Positions 22,100 to 28,201 of a DNA stretch of 43,886 bases are shown one piece after another. Source of the DNA: JAYVSZ01 sp043774925 (GTDB lineage: Bacteria > Pseudomonadota > Gammaproteobacteria > Burkholderiales > Methylophilaceae); assembly GCA_043774925.1 (NCBI GenBank), contig JAYVSZ010000064.1:1-43886 (forward strand), in the 5' to 3' direction. A program made the position numbers and the translations under genes. The notes under the pieces are model-generated. The model was not told the DNA's origin. It ran no database searches and was given only the letters and a program-made list of their open reading frames with translations. Numbering within the stretch: the stretch's first letter is position 1; every line of letters begins with the position of its first letter.

Positions 22100-23566
22100 A
22101 TGAAAACAGAACCAAATATTATGAAGCAAGCCAGCCATTTCGACACCGCAAACAAGTTGCTGCTCGCCTCTACCGGCCTTGATACAAGCGCCTTACAGGG
22201 CGTGCTCAGCAATATTATGTCGCACAAAGTAGATTATGCGGATTTGTATTTTCAATATAGTCGCAGCGAATCTTGGGGCTTAGAAGAAGGCCAAGTTAAA
22301 TCGGGTAACTTTTCGATTGACCAAGGCGTGGGCGTGCGTGCCGTAAGCGGCGAGAAAACGGCTTTTGCCTATTCTGACGAAATCAACTTGCCCGCCTTGC
22401 AAGCCGCAGCAAACGCCACCAAAGCCATTGCTAGCTTGGGTAGCGAGCAAACCGCGAGCAAAATCGTCACGCGCCAAGCCAAACACCTTTATTTGCCGCA
22501 AGATCCAATTGCATCGCTACCAGCAGAAGCAAAAATCAAATTGCTGGAACGTTTAGAGCGCTTTGCCAAAGCTTGCGATACGCGTGTGACGCAAGTGACC
22601 GCCAGCATTGCGGGTGAGTACGAAGTCGTCATGGTCGCACGCAGTGACGGCGTGATGGCGGCCGATGTGCGCCCGTTAGTGCGCGTTTCCATTCAAGTCA
22701 TCGCCGAGCAAAATGGCCGTCGCGAACAAGGCTCTGCAGGTGGTGGTGGGCGTTTTGATTACAATTATTTTAGCGATGAAGTTTTGCAGGATTATGCACA
22801 GCGCGCTGTGCATCAAGCCATTATAAACCTTGATGCGCGCCCTGCCCCCGCAGGCAGCATGACGGTGGTTTTAGGCGCGGGCTGGCCTGGTATTTTGCTA
22901 CATGAAGCGATTGGCCACGGGCTAGAAGGCGATTTTAATCGCAAGGGCAGTTCGGCATTTGCCAATATGCTCGGCAAGCAAGTGGCTGCAAAAGGTATCA
23001 CCATTGTGGATGACGGCACGATTGTGGATAGGCGCGGCTCGCTAAGCATGGACGATGAAGGCAACCAAACTAACCGAACTGTGCTGATTGAAAATGGCAT
23101 TTTGCGCGGTTATATTCAAGATACGCTCAACGCACGTCTGATGGACATGCCAATCACAGGCAACGCGCGCCGCGAAAGCTACGCGCACATCCCCATGCCG
23201 CGCATGACCAACACCTACATGATGAACGGCGACAAGGACCCTGCGGAGATTATTAAATCCGTGAAAAAAGGCTTATACGCAGCCAATTTTGGCGGCGGAC
23301 AAGTGGATATTACCAGTGGAAAATTCGTATTCAGCGCAGCAGAGGCCTACATGATTGAAGACGGCAAAATCACCTATCCCGTCAAGGGCGCAACACTCAT
23401 TGGCAATGGGCCTGACGTGCTGACGCGGGTGAGCATGATAGGCAACGACATGGCGCTAGATAGTGGCGTGGGGACCTGCGGAAAAGAAGGCCAAAGTGTG
23501 CCAGTGGGTGTTGGGCAGCCGACGCTTAAAATTGATGGCTTGACCGTTGGCGGCACGGCTTCTTGA
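22100..23566 (+). CDS. tldD: Metalloprotease TldD
   Basis: A 488-residue TldD subunit of the TldD/TldE (PmbA) zinc protease, which unfolds and degrades unstructured peptides and matures some ribosomally made peptides. The zinc site HEAIGHGLEGD begins at H268, giving HExxxH with H268, E269 and H273; the third ligand is expected in the GTCGKEGQ region near residue 463. Two starts are possible: ATG 22100 (MKTEPNIMKQ) and ATG 22121. Neither has a Shine-Dalgarno sequence; TATAGT at 22088-22093 lies seven bases before the first, hinting at a leaderless message. The upstream insert must have cut it off from the yhdP-nitrilase transcript. Confidence 0.95.
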   Translation: MKTEPNIMKQASHFDTANKLLLASTGLDTSALQGVLSNIMSHKVDYADLYFQYSRSESWGLEEGQVKSGNFSIDQGVGVRAVSGEKTAFAYSDEINLPALQAAANATKAIASLGSEQTASKIVTRQAKHLYLPQDPIASLPAEAKIKLLERLERFAKACDTRVTQVTASIAGEYEVVMVARSDGVMAADVRPLVRVSIQVIAEQNGRREQGSAGGGGRFDYNYFSDEVLQDYAQRAVHQAIINLDARPAPAGSMTVVLGAGWPGILLHEAIGHGLEGDFNRKGSSAFANMLGKQVAAKGITIVDDGTIVDRRGSLSMDDEGNQTNRTVLIENGILRGYIQDTLNARLMDMPITGNARRESYAHIPMPRMTNTYMMNGDKDPAEIIKSVKKGLYAANFGGGQVDITSGKFVFSAAEAYMIEDGKITYPVKGATLIGNGPDVLTRVSMIGNDMALDSGVGTCGKEGQSVPVGVGQPTLKIDGLTVGGTAS

Positions 23567-23571
23567 CTCAA

Positions 23572-24195
23572 TTATTTCGTAATCATCGAAATGAGCAATT
23601 TCAACAAAGGAAGTTGTTCGCTTTTCTCATTCAAACTGTCAAGGGTTAACTGCGCCTTATAAAACGCCATTTCATCTTGCCCGTTAATTAGCTGGTTTAA
23701 TTGAGATTTTAACTCTCTAATTTGCTTATCCCGCTGACTAGGCAGATAAGTTGTATGTGCTGGGGTTTCACCTAATATTTGCAATATCAAGGCATCTGCA
23801 CAGACAGGCTGGGAAACAATTAAGGTTGGTTTTTTAGTATTTCCAGCATTATAAATCTGCTGCAAATCTCTCATGGGGCAATTATAAAAAGCCTGTAAAT
23901 CCGAGCTATCGATTACCCAGTATGTAGCTATCTTACTTCTTGCGCCTTTAGATAGTGAATTTTTTGGCTCAAAATCCTCATCAAACCAAGCAAATACCCT
24001 ATCTCTGTGACATTCTTTTAAAGTATCGCCTATAATTTTATCTGGATTACCCCCATTGGCAGGGTCAAACTTAGGGCTAATATTGCTTTCTGTAGTTCTG
24101 TAAATATCTACCAATGCATTAATGAAAGCCTTCTCTCTCAAACCCTCAAGGTTGCCATATAAGGATATATTTCTTTGCCGCTTTTTTTTGCCCAT
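23572..24195 (-). CDS. RloB-like Toprim-type protein, partner of the AAA ATPase (AbiL-like defence)
   Basis: A 207-residue protein with the layout of RloB-like proteins: a basic start (MGKKKRQRN), a conserved acidic segment EGLREKAFINALVDIY with E17 and E21, GG at 48-49, the acidic motif AWFDEDFE (D72, D74), then SQPVCADALILQILG at the place of the family's S-N-P-C-F-E motif. These acidic residues fit a Toprim-like metal site. A charged helical tail follows. In AbiL systems an AAA ATPase gene is followed by such a protein and the pair aborts phage infection. It follows the ATPase gene by 11 bp and converges on tldD with five bases between them. AT-rich composition suggests acquisition. Confidence 0.7.
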   Translation of the reverse strand: MGKKKRQRNISLYGNLEGLREKAFINALVDIYRTTESNISPKFDPANGGNPDKIIGDTLKECHRDRVFAWFDEDFEPKNSLSKGARSKIATYWVIDSSDLQAFYNCPMRDLQQIYNAGNTKKPTLIVSQPVCADALILQILGETPAHTTYLPSQRDKQIRELKSQLNQLINGQDEMAFYKAQLTLDSLNEKSEQLPLLKLLISMITK

Positions 24196-24206
24196 GTTTT
24201 ACTGGT

Positions 24207-25409
24207 CTAAAAAAAGTAAATCTTTGGTGTAGCGCCGTAAACACCCGTGATATATTTTTGGAAAAAATTTTCATCATTCCTCACATCTTCAACATCATCA
24301 AGCCTGTAGATTTCTGACTCGAAACTCTCAGCATTTTTCTCAGCCAAAAATATTTGGGTTTTAGTTCTATCATTTAACAACATATGTTGATGCGTTGAAA
24401 ATATTAGCTGAGCCTTTTTGGGATTAGTTTCTTCCTTCTCAAATAAGCTAATAATCTTCCGCACCACATAAGGGTGCAAGCCAGCTTCAATTTCATCAAC
24501 AATTGCCAGCCCTCCACTATTTAGCATCGGAAGTATGCTACAAAGCAAATAAATGCTTTGCTGCGTACCATTGGACTCCTCCAGCAAATCCAGCTTAAAC
24601 TTACCTTTTAGTGATTTATGAATAACCTCTAGCAGCTGACGTTTGCTTGACCCCTCCTCTGAAGTATTTTTTAAGTCAAACGAAACTTCCCTAAAACCAA
24701 AACTATCGATACCTAGATCAACTTCTTTGGTTATCGCGAGAATATCTGGCAACATTTCCTGATTTTCATTTAACTCACGTGAAAACTCTAAAAAATTACC
24801 AAAAAAACTTCCTCCAACTAAACCTCTTCTGCTCACGTTGGAATTACAATTCTTAAAGAATGTAAGCGTCGTAACATACCCCAGCTGGATTAAACTAGAT
24901 AAGACAGAAACATGCTTTCTTTCTTTAAATCTTTTCAAATCATTTGAATTAATTTTAAGCCCAGATTCCTTGAAATCCCACTCATCACCAATTCTTGTGT
25001 ATTCAAATATACGTGTAAACCCTCTTAACACTTTTTTACCAAAATACTCTGAAACAACTTTTTGATTATCTAGCTCAATCCAATACGAATAATTAATATC
25101 GCCTTCGTTAAAATTTAATTCAAATTTACTGGGTCTATTTACCCACAATTTATGTTCGTCCAATGGAATTTCATCTGAACTTAGATCATATGAGCTGTTT
25201 ACAAACCAAATTAAAAAAGTAAGCGCTTTAAGTATATTTGTTTTGCCAGAGGCATTGTTGCCTATTATGCAGCTTACAAGATTTATAGCTTTATCATCAC
25301 TAATTGATATGGCAGAATTATCTAAAATATCTTTTTTAGAGATTTCTAGAGACAACTCTTGCGTTTCACCAATGCTGTGAAAATTAGTAACTTTAATAAA
25401 ATTAAGCAT
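24207..25409 (-). CDS. AAA family ATPase of an AbiL/RloA-like defence pair
   Basis: A 400-residue ABC/SMC-type ATPase of the AAA_15/AAA_21 group. The Walker A is GNNASGKT (G50-T57), the signature-like region lies around LLEESNGTQQSIYLLCSIL, Walker B is GLAIVDEIEAGLHP (near residue 300) and the switch histidine is in IFSTHQHMLL. Such ATPases act as sensors in several anti-phage systems (AbiL, RloA, Septu, retron-linked). The downstream RloB-like gene makes AbiL the closest known arrangement. A strong promoter-like sequence precedes it. The pair is clearly more AT-rich than tldD and efp on either side and probably came by horizontal transfer. Confidence 0.8.
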   Translation of the reverse strand: MLNFIKVTNFHSIGETQELSLEISKKDILDNSAISISDDKAINLVSCIIGNNASGKTNILKALTFLIWFVNSSYDLSSDEIPLDEHKLWVNRPSKFELNFNEGDINYSYWIELDNQKVVSEYFGKKVLRGFTRIFEYTRIGDEWDFKESGLKINSNDLKRFKERKHVSVLSSLIQLGYVTTLTFFKNCNSNVSRRGLVGGSFFGNFLEFSRELNENQEMLPDILAITKEVDLGIDSFGFREVSFDLKNTSEEGSSKRQLLEVIHKSLKGKFKLDLLEESNGTQQSIYLLCSILPMLNSGGLAIVDEIEAGLHPYVVRKIISLFEKEETNPKKAQLIFSTHQHMLLNDRTKTQIFLAEKNAESFESEIYRLDDVEDVRNDENFFQKYITGVYGATPKIYFF

Positions 25410-25440
25410 TTATCTTTAATTTATTACAATATTTCGTTGA

Positions 25441-25468
25441 ATTATACGTTTAATTTGCTCCTTGTAAA
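25441..25468 (-). promoter_or_regulatory. Promoter-like sequence for the ATPase/RloB-like operon
   Basis: On the minus strand TTTACA (complement of 25463-25468) and a perfect TATAAT (complement of 25441-25446) are 16 bp apart, predicting a start about 25 bases before the ATG at 25409. This is the best sigma-70-like sequence in the window. Confidence 0.5.
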
Positions 25469-25525
25469 GCGTTAACAAATGATTATTTATATTAAATTAC
25501 CAAATCTGCTAAGGGCATGAAAAGC

Positions 25526-25551
25526 AAAAGGCGCTAAAAGCGCCTTTTTTT
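25526..25551. terminator. Rho-independent terminator after efp, possibly bidirectional
   Basis: A perfect 10-bp stem, AAAAGGCGCT (25526-25535) and AGCGCCTTTT (25539-25548), closes on a 3-base loop and is followed on the plus strand by a run of seven Ts. On the minus strand, the direction of efp, the stem is followed by TTTTGCTTTT. It lies 14 bp beyond the efp stop. Confidence 0.85.
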
Positions 25552-25564
25552 ATTCAAATTAAAA

Positions 25565-26125
25565 CTATTTCATGACACGATTGCGATACTCGCCTGTCCT
25601 TGTATCAATCTCAATTCTATCGCCAGTCGCGCAAAATAGTGGCACTGGAATCTCAAAGCCGGTGGCAATCTTGGCTGGCTTCATTACTTTGCCTGAGGTG
25701 TCGCCCTTCACTGCTGGCTCGCAGTAGGTAATTTCGCGCACTACATTGTTTGGCAACTCAATCGAAATCGCCTTGCCGTTATAAAATTTCACTTCGCATT
25801 CCATGCCATCTTCCAAAAACGGCAGCGCGTCCACCATATATTCCGAATCCACGTCATATTGGTTGTAATCCGCGTCCATAAACACGTAAGTTGGATCCGC
25901 AAAGTATGAGAAAGTCACGTCTTTTTTCTCAAGCACAATCACGTCAAACTTATCTTGCGCGCCAACAACTTGCTCGCTTGGCGCATCAGTCAACAAGTTT
26001 TTAAACTTCATTTTCACCACGGCTGTGCTGCGGCCAGATTTATTGTATTCAGCCTTAACCACAACTAACGGGTCGCTGCCCACCATAATCACGTTACCCA
26101 CGCGTAAATCTTGTGCAATTTTCAT
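25565..26125 (-). CDS. efp: Elongation factor P
   Basis: A 186-residue EF-P with the usual KOW-like N-terminal domain and two OB domains. It relieves ribosome stalling at polyproline stretches. The tip of domain I reads YNKSGRSTAVVKM with arginine at position 32, the residue rhamnosylated by EarP; lysine at this site would instead require EpmA. earP is directly upstream on the same strand, so the modification system is complete in this window. A separate promoter-like sequence lies within the 3' end of earP. A strong terminator follows. Confidence 0.97.
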   Translation of the reverse strand: MKIAQDLRVGNVIMVGSDPLVVVKAEYNKSGRSTAVVKMKFKNLLTDAPSEQVVGAQDKFDVIVLEKKDVTFSYFADPTYVFMDADYNQYDVDSEYMVDALPFLEDGMECEVKFYNGKAISIELPNNVVREITYCEPAVKGDTSGKVMKPAKIATGFEIPVPLFCATGDRIEIDTRTGEYRNRVMK

Positions 26126-26154
26126 AATCTCAAACCTAAATTCGTAAGCCGCGC

Positions 26155-26182
26155 ATTATACCTTAACTAAACTTTATTGCAA
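26155..26182 (-). promoter_or_regulatory. Candidate efp promoter
   Basis: TTGCAA (complement of 26177-26182) and a perfect TATAAT (complement of 26155-26160) are separated by 16 bp on the minus strand, with a predicted start about 23 bases before the efp ATG. It overlaps the last codons of earP, which would let EF-P be made in excess over its modifying enzyme. Confidence 0.5.
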
Positions 26183-27216
26183 AAAATCACCAACTTAGCG
26201 GCTAAATCTGGTTGCTTAGCTAATTTTGCAGATTGTCTCTGTGTCGTGGCCTTAACTGCAGGCAATTCCACTAAATAACGTTGCCAAAATGCTTCTGGCC
26301 ATCGGCCTGCAGACCAATATCCATGCGCGTCGCAGGCCGATTGGTTTTCGGCGTAAAACACTTGTAAAAACGCATTTAGTTTTTTCAAATGCGCGTCTTC
26401 ATCCTGCACATAAGGCCGCCAAATAAACGGCTTACCCGCCCAAATCGCGCGCACCCAGCTATCTTCGCCGCGCACAAAATTGAGGTCACAGCGCCACAAA
26501 AGCTGGTCATATTCATTTTGCGATAAAAAAGGTAGCACTTGAATCGTTAGCTTATTTTTGCTTAAAACATCGCCAACTTTTAAGCTTTCTTCACCAAAAA
26601 ATGGCGCTATTTGCTGAATTGAATTGGTTAAAGGTGCATAAATTGTGGTTTTTTGTGTGCCTCCAGCAAACGCATGGAATAAGGCTTGCAGAGGTGCATT
26701 CTCATAACAAAAAAGTGAAATATTTAACGCATCATTTTGCGTTTGCGTGGCTGCATTGCGCCAAGTAATTAAATCGCGCTCACGAATCAAACCACCCGTA
26801 CTTTCGTTAAATCCTGGAAAGTAAAAGTGCCGTGTTAACTTACCTACTTTAGACTGCCCACAATGAAAATCCGCCACCCAATTTTCGGCAGACAAATATT
26901 CCAAATTCACCCAAATCGTGCTTTCAGACATTGCGTTTTGGTACGCTGTAGGCAAGCCGCAAGCAAACGCTTCAATCACCACTTCGGCAGGCTTTGTCTC
27001 ATAATTAAAATTAATAATTTCAATATTATCAATTAATTGTGAGTTTTTATTAAAGTTAATTATAGAAATTATTTTACTGGCAACTTGCAAATTATCCACA
27101 AACAGACGTACTTGCAAATTATGCTCATGCGCCAACTGTTTCGCCAGCCGCCAACACACGCCAATATCGCCAAAGTTATCGACAACTTTGCAAAAAATAT
27201 CCCAACTTTTTTTCAT
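26167..27216 (-). CDS. earP: EF-P arginine rhamnosyltransferase EarP
   Basis: A 349-residue GT-B glycosyltransferase that moves rhamnose from dTDP-L-rhamnose to Arg32 of EF-P. The N-terminal motif KVVDNFGDIGVCWRL carries D13 and D17, which correspond to residues needed for catalysis in Pseudomonas EarP, and the C-terminal domain has FVRGEDSWVRAIWAGKPFIW with the nucleotide-sugar-binding glutamate. Its start overlaps the greB stop by four bases. Near the C-terminus, CDAHGYWSAGRWP is encoded by copy 5 of the conserved-loop hairpin, apparently an in-frame insertion in a surface segment between the EDAHLKKLNAFL helix and the terminal helix. Confidence 0.94.
   Translation of the reverse strand: MKKSWDIFCKVVDNFGDIGVCWRLAKQLAHEHNLQVRLFVDNLQVASKIISIINFNKNSQLIDNIEIINFNYETKPAEVVIEAFACGLPTAYQNAMSESTIWVNLEYLSAENWVADFHCGQSKVGKLTRHFYFPGFNESTGGLIRERDLITWRNAATQTQNDALNISLFCYENAPLQALFHAFAGGTQKTTIYAPLTNSIQQIAPFFGEESLKVGDVLSKNKLTIQVLPFLSQNEYDQLLWRCDLNFVRGEDSWVRAIWAGKPFIWRPYVQDEDAHLKKLNAFLQVFYAENQSACDAHGYWSAGRWPEAFWQRYLVELPAVKATTQRQSAKLAKQPDLAAKLVIFCNKV
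26301..26341. repeat. Conserved-loop hairpin, copy 5 (inside earP)
   Basis: A perfect 10-bp outer stem, ATCGGCCTGC (26301-26310) with GCAGGCCGAT (26332-26341), continues after a single bulge as GAC/GTC (26312-26314 and 26329-26331) and closes on AATATCCATGC (26316-26326). This is the strongest structure of the family and lies within a coding sequence. Confidence 0.82.
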
Positions 27217-27725
27217 TCTGGGGGCTGATAGCGCACATCAATCACTTCATACGCCACCTCGCCCGTGGGCGTTTGCACCTTAATTGCGCTGCCTACTTCT
27301 TTGCCGAGCATGGCTTTGGCGAGCGGTGAAATCCAACTAATGTGGCCTTTGGCGGGCGCAATTTCGTCTTTGCCGACAATGCGGTAGGCGATTTCAGCCT
27401 CGGTTTTTTCGTCGTAAAGCGTGACATACGCGCCAAAGAAAATCTTCTCTAAGCCTTGTTGCAAGCTGCTATCGACGATTTCGGCTAAATCCATGCGTTT
27501 CATTAAGTGCTTTAAGCGACCGTCAATCTGTCGCAAGCGCCGCTTGCCGTAAATATAATCGCCATTTTCGCTACGGTCGCCATTACTAGCCGCCCACGAA
27601 ACGGTGCGCACCACTTCTGGCCGCTCCACTTTGTACAATTGGTTAAACTCTGCTTGCAACACAGCATAACCTTCTGGCGTGATGTAGTTTTTTTCGTCCG
27701 CGCTGGCTAATAGCTTTGCGGCCAT
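27213..27725 (-). CDS. greB: Transcript cleavage factor GreB
   Basis: A 170-residue Gre factor. The N-terminal coiled coil contains the GreB signature SWAASNGDRSENGDYIYGKR with the acidic tip residues (D and E of GDRSEN) that enter the secondary channel of RNA polymerase and stimulate cleavage of backtracked RNA. The C-terminal globular domain follows. It begins within the stop codon of the upstream membrane protein gene (TAATG) and overlaps earP by four bases at its end, so the membrane protein, greB and earP form a tightly coupled operon. Confidence 0.96.
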   Translation of the reverse strand: MAAKLLASADEKNYITPEGYAVLQAEFNQLYKVERPEVVRTVSWAASNGDRSENGDYIYGKRRLRQIDGRLKHLMKRMDLAEIVDSSLQQGLEKIFFGAYVTLYDEKTEAEIAYRIVGKDEIAPAKGHISWISPLAKAMLGKEVGSAIKVQTPTGEVAYEVIDVRYQPPE

Positions 27726-28102
27726 TATTTATCAAGCAGTTGTACGTCTTGCACAAAATAACCCGTTTCGCCAAAACAACTCAGCGGAACGCCTTTGTGC
27801 TCCTCGTAAATCAAACGCACGCGCTTACCCACCGTTTCATTAATTCTATTGGCAACGTCTTTATTGCGTACAGTAAATTGAAATTTTTCGGCTTGTGTGC
27901 CGGGCATAGAAACCAAAATTAGCTCGCCTTCGTAGGTTTTGCACACGTAGCCTTTTTCTGAGAGCTTTTGCACGTAGCCCGCGCGCTCGCCGCTAGAATA
28001 TACCCAAGTGAGCGCCGCCCATGTGTAAAGCGCGAATAGGCCAATTGGAATAAGGAAAATCCAGAGGGAATACTTTAATAATTTGGCTAATTTTGCCCAC
28101 AT
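27725..28102 (-). CDS. Small membrane-anchored protein of unknown function
   Basis: A 125-residue protein starting MWAKLAKLLKYS. One transmembrane helix spans about residues 10-30 (LWIFLIPIGLFALYTWAALT), followed by a soluble domain with YSSGERAGYVQKLSEKGYVC, KTYEGELILV and a C-terminal VPLSCFGETGYFV. Proteins of this type are common in Proteobacteria and are sometimes mislabelled 6-phosphogluconate dehydrogenase; there is no such domain here. The frame is open for 26 codons further upstream, but the family pattern begins at the chosen ATG. It is first in the greB-earP operon. Confidence 0.8.
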   Translation of the reverse strand: MWAKLAKLLKYSLWIFLIPIGLFALYTWAALTWVYSSGERAGYVQKLSEKGYVCKTYEGELILVSMPGTQAEKFQFTVRNKDVANRINETVGKRVRLIYEEHKGVPLSCFGETGYFVQDVQLLDK

Positions 28103-28201
28103 TTGATGCTCACTTTCACTGTTTTTTGTATTAGCGACATTATCCAACAAAAAATTGCCTTTTGAGCTAATTTTTTTCAACGCACAAGCTACAATAGCAA
28201 C

